Shown: positions 49,662 through 58,976, numbered from the stretch's first letter. The stretch: 64,000 bases of DNA from Phycisphaeraceae bacterium D3-23 (GCA_039555135.1 CP114179.1:806001-870000), one strand, 5' to 3'. Notes: a model not told the origin generated them from the sequence alone. A program made the numbers and translations.

Positions 49662-49919
49662 TTAGTGCAGCGCGGTCTCGCGTTGTGCGGGGCGCGTCAC
49701 GATCGGCGGCGCCACCTCGTCGCGGTGGACCTCGCGGGCCTGGAAGCCCTTGTCGCCCTCGACCAGGTCGTAGTCCACTTCTTCGCCGTCCTTGAGCGAG
49801 CGGAAACCGTCGCCCTGGATTTGGCTGAAGTGGACAAACACATCCTGGCCCTGTGGCCCGACGATGAATCCATAGCCCTTCTTGGGATCAAACCACTTGA
49901 CTTCGCCGTGAATCGACAT
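49662..49919 (-). CDS. Cold-shock domain protein
   Basis: An 85-residue CSD protein. RNP1 is GYGFIVG and RNP2 is VFVHFS, after the usual GEVKWFDPKK start; residues 1-66 are a normal cold-shock domain that binds single-stranded RNA or DNA. About 18 extra residues (RDEVAPPIVTRPAQRETALH) extend the C-terminus. AGGAG lies eight bases before the ATG at 49919. Members often act as RNA chaperones beyond cold shock. Confidence 0.93.
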   Translation of the reverse strand: MSIHGEVKWFDPKKGYGFIVGPQGQDVFVHFSQIQGDGFRSLKDGEEVDYDLVEGDKGFQAREVHRDEVAPPIVTRPAQRETALH

Positions 49920-50400
49920 GACCAAACTCCTAGACATGATCGGGGAGTCGCTGGCTCGGGGTCGTGCGTTTCCGCGTGGGCTGCGCTGCTCACCGACGCG
50001 CATCAGATCCGTAGCGCGGAGGAAGCGTTTGGTTGTTGCAGCAAACACCGTCAGAAAAGACACGAAACCGGGGCAAACGCGTCGGCCAAGAGAAAGGTGC
50101 CGACGATCCCCACAAACACGCGACACTCTTCACAGCAGGCGGCGTCGCATCACCCCAAGGACGGCCGATAGACAGGTGCCGTCCAAGAATACGTCTCCAC
50201 GATAAACCCGTAGGCCCGGCCTGTCCAGCATAATCCTGCCCGGGCCCGCCTCATCTAACAGATTCTTTATAAAAACGGCCTTGGAAGCAGTGTAATCCCG
50301 GGGTAAGATACGCCCGTATCCCCATGTGGGGGGACACGTTCCCGTCCGTTCTGGACGCCACTCCATGCCGTTGCTCGGCAATCTGAGAGGACTAAAAGAC
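49920..50400. other. Gene-less region between cold-shock and giant PEP-CTERM genes
   Basis: About 480 bases without a credible gene, holding the leader of the cold-shock gene (leftward) and the promoter of the PEP-CTERM gene. A weak GGCCCGG/CCGGGCC dyad lies at 50213-50246. Confidence 0.5.
50281..50309 (+). promoter_or_regulatory. Candidate promoter of the 50401 gene
   Basis: TTGGAA (50281-50286) and TAAGAT (50304-50309) are 17 bases apart. A leader of about 85 bases would follow. Confidence 0.5.
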
Positions 50401-53400
50401 ATGAAGCTTTCCCATGCCCGTATCGGTGGCGGTCTCTCTACATGCGCCCTGCTCGCCGCGGCGCTCGCCCTGCCCGCGCAGCGCGCCGCGGCGGTCGATT
50501 ACTTCTGGGTCGCCCCCATCAACAGCGACTGGGAGTTTGTCCAGGCCGGCACCGGCTTCACCAACTGGTCGCTGACCAGCGGGGTTGGCACGCCTGCGCT
50601 CACCTTCCCCAACGGCGCCAACGACACCGCGACGATCGAACAGGACAACGCCGTGGTCGTCTTCGACGACGGCGCGATCACCGTCGGCGACCTGTCCTTC
50701 TCCGGTACCAACCAACGGCTCGATATCACGGGCAGCCCGACCCAGAACGCCACGTTCACCCACGACGGGCTCTTCACCAACGCCGGCACCGTCCGCCTGA
50801 CCTCGACCGGGGTCGGCAGCGCCCGGCTGTCGCTCAGCAACGGCATGACCAACAACGGCACGGTCCACGCCGCAGTCGGGACCGGCAGCAGCCTCGCCCG
50901 CAACGTCATCGGCAACGTGACCAACAACGGCACGTTCGACATCGACGCGACCGTCGGCTTCGCGCTTAGCGCGAACGGCGCGGCCTTCACCAACGACGGT
51001 GCGTTCAATAACGACGGCGACGTGACCTTCGCCAGCGGCAGTGTGTTTACCCAGCAGGGCGGCAGCCTGGACAACCAGGGCAGCTTCTTCATGCTCAGCG
51101 ACACGTTCAACTTCGACGGCGGCACCGTCACAGGCAACGCGCTGACCCTCCAGAGCAGCACGCTCAACATCGGGGCCGGCTCCACCGGCGCGGGCAGCTT
51201 CAACATGACCAGCAGCGGCGGGCTGCTCACCGGCGACATCGCCTCGGGCCAGACCGTCACCATGCTGGGCATCCCCGGGCTCAGCTCGGCGGTGACGGCA
51301 CAGGGCAACGTCAACAGCGCCGGCGTCATCAACCTCGACAACACCGGCAACGGTACGGCCACACTCGCCGCCGCCGCCGGCTTCACCATCACTAACGATG
51401 CTGGCGGCGTCTTCAACGCACGCGAAGGCACGGGCACCGTCTTTGGCCGCATCCTCACCACCGACGACTTCGTCAACAACGGCACATTCAATGTCGAAGA
51501 CCAGGCCGACTTCTTGTTCAACCGCTCCAACGGCGAATTCACCAACAACGCGCAGTTCAACATCGCCTCCGACGGCGAGGTCGACTTCGGGACGCTCAAC
51601 GTCTTTACGCAGCAAGCAGGCAACCTGGACAACCAGGGTGACTTCCACATGGTCAGCGACACGTTCAACTTCAACGGCGGGACCGTCACCGGCAACGCGT
51701 TGACGCTGCAGAGCAGCCGGCTCAATATCGGTGCCGGCTCCACCGGCGCGGGCCGCTTCAACATGATCAGCAGCGGCGGCGAACTCACCGGCGACATCGC
51801 CGCGGGCCAGACCGTCACCGTGCTGGGCATCCCCTCGCTCAGCGCGTCGGTCACGGCGATGAGTGATATCGACAACGCCGGCGTCATCAACCTCGACAAC
51901 ACCGGCAACGGCACGGCCACCCTCGCCGCCGCCGCCACCTTCACGATCACCAACGAAGCCGGCGGCGTCTTCAACGCCCGCGAGGGCACCGGCACCGTGT
52001 TCACCCGCGTCCTCGCGACCGACGCCTTCGTGAACGACGGCACGTTCAATGTCGAGGACCAGGCCGACTTCGTCTTCAACCGCACGGCCGGGGTCTTCAC
52101 CAACAACGCCCAGGTCAGTATCGCCGCCGGGGGCGAGGTCGACTTCGGCAGCAACAACGTGTTCACACAGGCGGCGGGCAATCTGGACAACCAAGGCGAC
52201 TTCCTCATGGTCGGCGACACGTTCAACTTCGACGGCGGGACCATCACCGGCAACGCGCTGACCCTCCAGAGCAGCGCGCTCAACATCGGCGTCGGGTCGT
52301 TCGGCGCGGGCAGCTTCCACATGACCAGCGGCAGCGGCGTGCTCACCGGCGACATCGCCGCGGCGCAGACCGTGACGATCCTGGGCATCCCGGGGCTCTC
52401 CGCCAGCGTCGCCGGGATGAGCGATATCCAGGTCGATGGCACGCTCGCGCTGGATAACACCGGCAACGGCAACGCGACGCTCTCGCTCGCCGACGGCTTC
52501 TCGCTGGTGAACGCGCCCGGCGGCATGATCCACGCCCGCACCGGCACGGGCACCGCGTTTGCCCGCGATATCTCGGCCCAGACCTTCATCAACCACGGCA
52601 CCGTCACCATCGACCCCGGCGTCACCACCAACCTCTTCCGCACCGGCGGACACACCACCAACAACAACCAGTTCACCGTCGCCGCCACCGGCAGCGTCGT
52701 CTTCGGGTCCAACGCGATCTTCACCCAGGGCGGGGGCAACCTCAACAACCTGGGCAGCTTTACCATGGTCGGCGACACGTTCAACTTCAACGGCGGGACC
52801 ATCACCGGCAACGCGGTCCGCCTCCAAAGCAGCACGCTCAACATCGGCATCGCCTCCACCGGGGCCGGGGCGTTCGAGATGACCAGCAGCGGCAACGTCC
52901 TCACCGGCACCATCGCCGCGGGCCAGACCGTCAGCGTCCTCGGCGTCCCGGGGCTCTCCTCCTCGGTCTCCGCGCCGGCCGGGCTCACCAACAACGGCAC
53001 ACTCAACCTCGACAACACCGGCAATGGGCAGGCGACCCTCACCGTCACCGGGGGGCTGCTCGCCAACAACGGCACACTCAACCTGCTCACCGGCGGCACC
53101 CAGCAGGCACGCACCGTCACCGCCGGCGTCGTCAACAACGGCGACATCCTCGTCCAGACCAACAACGCCAGCTTCAACCTCGCCGGCGCGACCCACGTCA
53201 GCAGTGGCACGATCACCTTCGAGGCCGGCAGCAAGCTCACTGTCAGCGGGGCCGGCACGACCTTCACCAACCTCGCCGGCGGCACCATCGCCGGCAGCGG
53301 CGAGCTCCAGCTCGACAACAGTATCGTCCTCATGAACGAGGGCACGATCGCCCCGGGCGCGTCCGCTGGCGACCTGCTCATCGACGCCGACCTCGTCCAG

Positions 53401-53952
53401 ACCGCCACCGCCGAGTTCGATATCGAGATCGCGGGGCTCACCCCCGGCACCGGGCACGACCGCCTCACCGTCGAGGGCGATGTCACGATCGACGGCACGC
53501 TCACCGTCAACGTCATCGACGGCTTCGCGCCCACCGCGGGCGATGTCTACGACGTCTTCGACTTCGACACGTCCTCGGGCACGTTCCACACCATCAACCT
53601 CGGCGGCGTCGGCAACGGCAACACCTGGGACCTCACCAACCTCTACTCCGACGGCCAGCTCATCGTCATCCGTTCGGGCGACCTCAACTCCGACGGCATC
53701 GTCGGCGTCGAAGACCTCGACATCATCCTCGCCAACTGGAACGACAGCGTCACCGCCTTCGACGAGTCCATGGGCGACGCGACCGGCGACGGCTTCGTCG
53801 ACGACGCCGACCTCCAGATCGTCCTCGACCAGTTCGGCAACACCACCTTCCCCGGCAGCACCCAGGTCCCCGAGCCCGGCACGCTCGCGATGCTGTCGTT
53901 CGTACTGCTTGCCGGGACGCGGCGGCGGCGTGACCGATCGCGCCTCGTGTAG
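50401..53952 (+). CDS. Giant PEP-CTERM passenger protein with four tandem 186-residue units
   Basis: A 1183-residue exported protein. A signal peptide (GLSTCALLAAALALPAQRAAA) is followed by an N-terminal cap and four tandem units of 186 residues beginning VFTQQGGSLDNQGSFFML, VFTQQAGNLDNQGDFHM, VFTQAAGNLDNQGDFLM and IFTQGGGNLNNLGSFTM. Each is rich in Gly, Asn, Thr and Ser and would form a beta-helix-like stack, as in autotransporter passengers. After it come a GDLNSDGIVGVEDLDIILAN and GDATGDGFVDDADLQIV dockerin-like pair, VPEPGTLAMLSFVLLAGTRR and a basic tail. It is an exosortase substrate and probably a surface adhesin or matrix protein. The start at 50401 follows a weak GAGAGG. Confidence 0.85.
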   Translation: MKLSHARIGGGLSTCALLAAALALPAQRAAAVDYFWVAPINSDWEFVQAGTGFTNWSLTSGVGTPALTFPNGANDTATIEQDNAVVVFDDGAITVGDLSFSGTNQRLDITGSPTQNATFTHDGLFTNAGTVRLTSTGVGSARLSLSNGMTNNGTVHAAVGTGSSLARNVIGNVTNNGTFDIDATVGFALSANGAAFTNDGAFNNDGDVTFASGSVFTQQGGSLDNQGSFFMLSDTFNFDGGTVTGNALTLQSSTLNIGAGSTGAGSFNMTSSGGLLTGDIASGQTVTMLGIPGLSSAVTAQGNVNSAGVINLDNTGNGTATLAAAAGFTITNDAGGVFNAREGTGTVFGRILTTDDFVNNGTFNVEDQADFLFNRSNGEFTNNAQFNIASDGEVDFGTLNVFTQQAGNLDNQGDFHMVSDTFNFNGGTVTGNALTLQSSRLNIGAGSTGAGRFNMISSGGELTGDIAAGQTVTVLGIPSLSASVTAMSDIDNAGVINLDNTGNGTATLAAAATFTITNEAGGVFNAREGTGTVFTRVLATDAFVNDGTFNVEDQADFVFNRTAGVFTNNAQVSIAAGGEVDFGSNNVFTQAAGNLDNQGDFLMVGDTFNFDGGTITGNALTLQSSALNIGVGSFGAGSFHMTSGSGVLTGDIAAAQTVTILGIPGLSASVAGMSDIQVDGTLALDNTGNGNATLSLADGFSLVNAPGGMIHARTGTGTAFARDISAQTFINHGTVTIDPGVTTNLFRTGGHTTNNNQFTVAATGSVVFGSNAIFTQGGGNLNNLGSFTMVGDTFNFNGGTITGNAVRLQSSTLNIGIASTGAGAFEMTSSGNVLTGTIAAGQTVSVLGVPGLSSSVSAPAGLTNNGTLNLDNTGNGQATLTVTGGLLANNGTLNLLTGGTQQARTVTAGVVNNGDILVQTNNASFNLAGATHVSSGTITFEAGSKLTVSGAGTTFTNLAGGTIAGSGELQLDNSIVLMNEGTIAPGASAGDLLIDADLVQTATAEFDIEIAGLTPGTGHDRLTVEGDVTIDGTLTVNVIDGFAPTAGDVYDVFDFDTSSGTFHTINLGGVGNGNTWDLTNLYSDGQLIVIRSGDLNSDGIVGVEDLDIILANWNDSVTAFDESMGDATGDGFVDDADLQIVLDQFGNTTFPGSTQVPEPGTLAMLSFVLLAGTRRRRDRSRLV
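51043..53274 (+). repeat. Four exact-period 558-base tandem units
   Basis: The unit boundaries (first base of the xFTQ codon) are at 51043, 51601, 52159 and 52717, each exactly 558 bases apart with no indel. The first three are close copies; the fourth has diverged and fades near 53274. Confidence 0.85.
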
Positions 53953-53991
53953 GACTTACGGCCTAAAACTGCGGAAAAATGTGAGGCACTC

Positions 53992-54019
53992 TTGAATCAG
54001 GCCTGCCAAACACTATCCT
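53992..54019 (+). promoter_or_regulatory. Candidate promoter of the 54078 gene
   Basis: TTGAAT (53992-53997) and TATCCT (54014-54019) are 16 bases apart, giving a leader of about 50 bases. Confidence 0.4.
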
Positions 54020-54077
54020 GCAGGGGCATTTCTGACACAACCTACTCCGTCCCACCGACTCAACCAGGAGAAAGAAA

Positions 54078-57000
54078 ATGAAGAACCGACCCTGTTTCTC
54101 GGCTACGGGCCGACTCACGACCGCTGCGCTTCTCGCGGCGCTTGCCCTCCCCGCGCTCCACGCCAGGGCGATCGACTGGGACGGTGACTTCCCGACCGAT
54201 GGCAACTTCGACGGCAAGATCGACAACCCGGACAACTGGGAGTTCAATTTTCTGCCGGGCCCGGGCACCGGGGTGAACTACAACGCCGCCGCGACCTACA
54301 CCGTGTTTTTTGGGACGGACTTCGAGACCGCGGGCGGGGTGAGCGGCACCGGCGTAGAGAACGGCGACGTGACTTTTGAATCGCTGGGCGGCTCCCCCAC
54401 TTACGCGATCAACGGCTTCTTCACCGTTAACTCGATACTGAGGCTCGACGGCGTCGATCTGGATTCGGGCCAGAACACGCCGCTACAACTTCATATCCAA
54501 AACGGCGGGCAGACGCTGATGCAGAACGGCACGACCAGCCGGGTGGGCTCTCTGCGGGTCGGCGACACCACCACCGACGGGTCGCTGCGGCTTGATGGCA
54601 TGAACCTCGAAACCACCGAAGGCCCGCTGCTGGTCCTCGGTGGCGGGATCAGTGGCGGGCTGCTGGAGTTGACCAACGGCGCCGAGTTAGACATCCAGTC
54701 CGGCCCGCTCTCCGGTTCGCTACTCATCGGCCGGCCAGGCGGCACCAGCGGCACGGTGCGGGTCCTCGGCGGCTCATCCGTCACCGTTGACGGCTTGCTC
54801 GGCTTGGCGGACTCCCCAGTCGGCGATGGCGTCGGCCTGGTGGAACTGGCGGGCAACAACTCGCACTTCGAGATCACGACCGGCAATAATGCCCAGATCG
54901 GCGCAGATTCACTAACCAACGGTCGGTTCACCGCAGGCAACAACACACAGGCCGACTTCGGCGGGGACCTGACGGTGCGTGCAACAGGCACGCTGCAGAA
55001 CTTCGGTGGTGCGATCACCGTCGCGGGGGCCGCGCAGATCGACGGCAGCTACGAACAGAGCGGCGGCACGACTTTGTTTAAAAGTGCCGCCGACTTCGGT
55101 AGCGGCGCATCCTTCAACCACACCGGCGGCACGATCCTCTTCAGCGCCGCGAGCACGATCGCCATCCAAGACGTCACCATCGGCGGGAGCGATGCGGCTT
55201 GGGACATCGACGCCGACGTCGCCTACAACCGCCGGCTCCGCCTCGCGGGCGATGACACGACCACGGCCAGCATTACCGTCGCCGACTCCGGCGGCACCGA
55301 CGCCGTCCTCCGCAACACCGGCACCGGCGGGCAGGCCGACCTCGCCGTCGGGTTCAACGGCACGGCCCAGCTCTTTGTCAGCGACCGAGGCCTCGTCGAT
55401 ATCTTCGACGACGTCATCATCGGGCATAACGCCGGCAGCGTCGGACAGGTCTTCGTCACCGGCGACGGCACGCTAAACATCACCGACCGCTCTACCCTCC
55501 GCGTCAACCGCAATGGCGCGGGCTCCAACCTCTTCGTCGGGTTCGACGGCGACGGCGTCCTCTCGGTCGCGGGCGGCGGGCTCGTCGAGGTCGGCAACGA
55601 CCTCGTGGTCCAGGCCAGCGACTTCGACGGCAACTCCAGCAGTGTCATCGTCGGCGTCGATCCGTCGCTCGATCTCGACAGCATCGATACCGTCACCGTC
55701 GGCCGCGACCTGCTCATCGGCAACAACGGCGGCGCGGGCGGCAGCACCGGCCTCTACTGGCAACGCGACCGCGCGATGACCACCGTCGGCCGGACCACCC
55801 ACGTCCGCGCCGCCGGCGAGCTCCGCGTCGATGACCAGAGCACCCTCGGCACGGTGAACCTGACTACCGACCCCGGGGCGACGCTTAGTTTCAACGGCGG
55901 GGTCCTCTTCGTCGACGGCGGGACCGCCACGCTCAACCACGGCGACCTGATCCTCAACGGCAACACATCCGCGTTTCCAGGCACCGGCAGACTCACGCTG
56001 GGGAACGGGGCTGACGCGGTCCTCGACGGCGAGCTCATCATCGCCAACGCGTTTGGGGAGCAGGGCATGCTGGAAGTCTATGGCCCGGGGTCCACCTTCA
56101 ACCAAACCGCCGGCCTCAAGAGCGCTATGGTCGGCGCGGGTGGCACCGGGGTCATGAGCGTCCTCAACGGCGGCTTCGCGGAGATCAACGTCGAAATCGT
56201 CGCCGGCCAAGGCACCGGCTCCAATGGCATAATCGAAGTCAGCGGCGTGTCGTCGGGCGTGCGTTCAACGTTGGTCGTCGACAACCTCAACGACGCGTCT
56301 TTCATCCGGCTCGCGCAGAACGGGGGGATCGCCAGTATGGAAATCACCGACGGCGCGCTCGTCCAGGTCGGCAATGCGCTCTTCGTCGGCGACCTCCTGA
56401 CCTCGGGCGGAACCCAAACGCTGTCGATCGGTGGCGCGGAAGGCGGCTTCTCCGCAGAGCTTCGTGCGAAGTTCCTCACCGTGACGGGCGTGGACGCCTC
56501 GGCCGACATCAACAATGGAGCGCTTGTGGTGCTCTCTTCAGACACCCCCTTCAGCCAGCTCCAGGCCTTCAACGGCGGGGAGATCAACCTCACCGGCGGC
56601 GAGGTCTTCGCCCCGCAGGTCTCACGCGACGGCGGCTCGACCATCAACTGGACCGGCGGCACGCTCCACACCGAAGACGTCATGGGCGACCTGACCAACG
56701 CCGGCGGCACCCTCGCCCCCGGGCTGGGCCAGGCCGTCACCTTCGGCACCACCACCTTCGCTAACGACTACACACAGACCGCCGCCGGCACACTCGAGAT
56801 CGAGATCGCAGGCAACACCCAGGGCACCGAGTTCGACTTTGTCGATGTCAACGGCCAGCTCTCACTCGCCGGCACGCTCGAAGTCATCCTGCTCGGCCCC
56901 ACCCCCACCGTCGGCGACACCTTCGACATCCTCGACTGGAATACACGCGTCGGCACCTTCGACACCCTCGACCTCCCCGGCGTCGGCGACGGCAACACCT

Positions 57001-57308
57001 GGTCCATCGACAACCTCTACACCACCGGCGTCCTCGAAGTCATCCGCTCGGGCGATCTCGACTCCGACGGGCTCGTCGGCGCGGCCGACCTCGACATCAT
57101 CCTCGCAAACTGGGAACAGAGCGTCACCCCCTTCGACGAGACGATGGGCGATGTCACGGGCGACGGCTTTGTCGATAACGACGACCTCCAGGCCGTCCTC
57201 GACCAGTTCGGCAACACGACCTACCCCGGCTCGACCATGGTCCCCGAGCCCGGCACGCTCGCCCTGCTATCCATGCTGCTCTTCACGCGCGGCAGACGCC
57301 GACGCTAA
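54078..57308 (+). CDS. Giant PEP-CTERM passenger protein, 1076 residues
   Basis: An exported protein with signal peptide MKNRPCFSATGRLTTAALLA and a mature start RAIDWDGDFPTDGNFDGKID. The long body is beta-rich and Gly/Thr/Asp-rich with irregular repeats such as VAGGGLVEVGNDLVVQASDF and GDGTLNITDRSTLRVNRNG, typical of PEP-CTERM autotransporter-like passengers. The C-terminus has GDLDSDGLVGAADLDIILAN and GDVTGDGFVDNDDLQAVL, then VPEPGTLALLSMLLFTRGRR. AGGAGAAAG lies just before the ATG. Its last 250 residues closely match the gene at 50401, so the two probably share an origin at least in this part. A terminator follows. Confidence 0.85.
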   Translation: MKNRPCFSATGRLTTAALLAALALPALHARAIDWDGDFPTDGNFDGKIDNPDNWEFNFLPGPGTGVNYNAAATYTVFFGTDFETAGGVSGTGVENGDVTFESLGGSPTYAINGFFTVNSILRLDGVDLDSGQNTPLQLHIQNGGQTLMQNGTTSRVGSLRVGDTTTDGSLRLDGMNLETTEGPLLVLGGGISGGLLELTNGAELDIQSGPLSGSLLIGRPGGTSGTVRVLGGSSVTVDGLLGLADSPVGDGVGLVELAGNNSHFEITTGNNAQIGADSLTNGRFTAGNNTQADFGGDLTVRATGTLQNFGGAITVAGAAQIDGSYEQSGGTTLFKSAADFGSGASFNHTGGTILFSAASTIAIQDVTIGGSDAAWDIDADVAYNRRLRLAGDDTTTASITVADSGGTDAVLRNTGTGGQADLAVGFNGTAQLFVSDRGLVDIFDDVIIGHNAGSVGQVFVTGDGTLNITDRSTLRVNRNGAGSNLFVGFDGDGVLSVAGGGLVEVGNDLVVQASDFDGNSSSVIVGVDPSLDLDSIDTVTVGRDLLIGNNGGAGGSTGLYWQRDRAMTTVGRTTHVRAAGELRVDDQSTLGTVNLTTDPGATLSFNGGVLFVDGGTATLNHGDLILNGNTSAFPGTGRLTLGNGADAVLDGELIIANAFGEQGMLEVYGPGSTFNQTAGLKSAMVGAGGTGVMSVLNGGFAEINVEIVAGQGTGSNGIIEVSGVSSGVRSTLVVDNLNDASFIRLAQNGGIASMEITDGALVQVGNALFVGDLLTSGGTQTLSIGGAEGGFSAELRAKFLTVTGVDASADINNGALVVLSSDTPFSQLQAFNGGEINLTGGEVFAPQVSRDGGSTINWTGGTLHTEDVMGDLTNAGGTLAPGLGQAVTFGTTTFANDYTQTAAGTLEIEIAGNTQGTEFDFVDVNGQLSLAGTLEVILLGPTPTVGDTFDILDWNTRVGTFDTLDLPGVGDGNTWSIDNLYTTGVLEVIRSGDLDSDGLVGAADLDIILANWEQSVTPFDETMGDVTGDGFVDNDDLQAVLDQFGNTTYPGSTMVPEPGTLALLSMLLFTRGRRRR

Positions 57309-57345
57309 ACCCCGCACTCAACGCCGTGACAACTCCAACACCGCC

Positions 57346-57378
57346 GAAGCCCACGGAGTACCTCCGTGGGCTTCTTTT
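57346..57378 (+). terminator. Rho-independent terminator of the 54078 gene
   Basis: GAAGCCCACGGAG TAC CTCCGTGGGCTTC is a perfect 13-pair stem with a three-base loop, followed by TTTT. The stem tips match the tyrS terminator at 19697. Confidence 0.9.
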
Positions 57379-57384
57379 CGTGGC

Positions 57385-57413
57385 TTGTCCTGCGCAACCA
57401 CGCAGGCCATAAT
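57385..57413 (+). promoter_or_regulatory. Promoter of uxaC, leaderless type
   Basis: TTGTCC (57385-57390) and CATAAT (57408-57413) are exactly 17 bases apart, and CATAAT ends six bases before the uxaC ATG. This is the best-supported of the leaderless arrangements. Confidence 0.6.
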
Positions 57414-57419
57414 CCATCT

Positions 57420-58835
57420 ATGCCCTTCCTCCACGACGACTTCTTCCTCACCACCGACACCGCCCGCCGACTCTACCACGATGTCGCGGCTGGACAGCCG
57501 ATCTACGACTACCACTGCCACCTCGACCCCGCCGACATCGCCGGCAACCGCGTCTACGAAAACCTCCACGACATCTGGCTCGAAGGCGACCACTACAAGT
57601 GGCGCGCAATGCGCGCGAACGGCATCGACGAAACCTACATCACCGGCGACGCCGACCCGGACGACAAGTTCCGCGCCTGGGCACGCACCGTCCCCAAGAC
57701 GCTACGCAACCCGCTCTACCACTGGACCCACCTCGAGCTGCGCCGCTACTTCGGCATCGACACGCTGCTCAACGAAGACACCGCGCAAGACATCTGGGAC
57801 GAAGCGAACAAGCAGCTCACCTCGCTCACCACCCACGCGATTTTCGACAGGTTCGACGTCGCCATCGTCTGCACCACCGACGACCCGGCCGACTCGCTCG
57901 ACCACCACGCACAAATCGCCAAGCTCGGGATCGACACCAAGGTCTACCCGACCTTCCGGCCCGACAAGGCATTCGCAACGGCCGACCCCGACGCGATGCA
58001 CGGCTACCGCGAAAAACTCTTCGCGGTCAACGGCGTGCGCGGCGACACGCTCGACGACATGATCGAGGCGCTCGACCGGGCGATGCAACGCTTCGCCGAC
58101 GCCGGCGGGCGGCTCAGCGACCACGGCCTCACCGCCCTGCCCGCCGGCGGCTGCCCGCACTCGCTCGCCGAGCGGGTCTACAAAAAGTCAAAAGACTGGG
58201 ACGAGGTCGCGCTCGCGAACGATGGGCAGCGGCTGACGTCCTACCTCATGCAACACCTCGGCCAGCGCTACGCCGACCGCGGCTGGGCCATGCAGCTCCA
58301 CCTGGGCGCGATCCGCAACGTCAACACCGGGCTCTACAACCAGCTCGGCCCCGACATCGGCTGCGACTCCATCGGCGACACACGCCAAGGCCCCGGGCTC
58401 GAGCGCCTGCTCGGCGCGCTCGCTAGCGAAAACAAACTCCCCAAGACCGTGCTCTACAACCTCAACCCCGCCGACAACGCGCTCTTCGCGAGCATGGCCG
58501 GGAACTTCAACCAAAGCCCAACCCGCGGCAAGGTCCAGTACGGCTCGGGCTGGTGGTTCCTCGACCAGAAGCACGGCATCACCGAACAGCTCAACGCCCT
58601 CTCCAACCTCGGCCTGCTCTCGAACTTCGTCGGCATGCTCACCGACTCGCGTTCGCTGATGTCCTACCCCAGGCACGAATACTTCCGACGCATCCTCTGC
58701 GGAATGCTTGGCGAAGAGGCACAGCGCGGCGAGCTGCCCGACGACCACGACCTGCTCGCCCAGCTCGTTGCCGACATCTGCTTCAACAACGCCCGCGACT
58801 ACTTCCAGCTCGACCTCGCCCCGCGCTACGCCTGA
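57420..58835 (+). CDS. uxaC: Glucuronate isomerase
   Basis: A 471-residue isomerase converting glucuronate to fructuronate (and galacturonate to tagaturonate) in hexuronate catabolism. The start FLHDDFFLTTDTARRLYHDV, the metal-binding YDYHCHLDP, then CTTDDPADSLDHH, MQLHLGAIRNVNTGLYNQLG, CDSIGD and MLTDSRSLMSYPRHEYFRRI all fit the family, and the length is normal. No other hexuronate genes are adjacent, so it is a stand-alone step here. The ATG at 57420 is chosen for the family start and its CATAAT promoter. Polysaccharide-derived uronic acids would be natural substrates for a marine planctomycete. Confidence 0.95.
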   Translation: MPFLHDDFFLTTDTARRLYHDVAAGQPIYDYHCHLDPADIAGNRVYENLHDIWLEGDHYKWRAMRANGIDETYITGDADPDDKFRAWARTVPKTLRNPLYHWTHLELRRYFGIDTLLNEDTAQDIWDEANKQLTSLTTHAIFDRFDVAIVCTTDDPADSLDHHAQIAKLGIDTKVYPTFRPDKAFATADPDAMHGYREKLFAVNGVRGDTLDDMIEALDRAMQRFADAGGRLSDHGLTALPAGGCPHSLAERVYKKSKDWDEVALANDGQRLTSYLMQHLGQRYADRGWAMQLHLGAIRNVNTGLYNQLGPDIGCDSIGDTRQGPGLERLLGALASENKLPKTVLYNLNPADNALFASMAGNFNQSPTRGKVQYGSGWWFLDQKHGITEQLNALSNLGLLSNFVGMLTDSRSLMSYPRHEYFRRILCGMLGEEAQRGELPDDHDLLAQLVADICFNNARDYFQLDLAPRYA

Positions 58836-58947
58836 CCCAAACCCTGCACACGCAACCAGCCCACGCCGAGGGCTGAGTCCGCGAAACCCGGATGAACCCG
58901 CCCCAAGCGCAAGGGGTCCAACCGCAAGCACCCTATGATTCGACAGG

Positions 58948-58976
58948 TTGGCAACCCCCCCACCCGCCTCTACAAT
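58948..58976 (+). promoter_or_regulatory. Promoter of tRNA-Cys
   Basis: TTGGCA (58948-58953) and TACAAT (58971-58976) are 17 bases apart. Transcription would start a few bases before the tRNA 5' end at 58990. Confidence 0.7.

Noticed and set aside
51043-53274. A possible CRISPR array or phage-type repeat
   Set aside because: The repeat period is 558 bases, in frame and protein-coding throughout, and there are no spacers. It is a coding tandem repeat.
50392-53589. A 1065-codon open frame on the minus strand opposite the giant PEP-CTERM gene, and other antisense frames over 54491-56755
   Set aside because: They are shadows of the high-GC, repeat-rich plus-strand gene. They have no ribosome binding site or family motifs, and the plus strand has a signal peptide, dockerin-like pair and PEP-CTERM tail.
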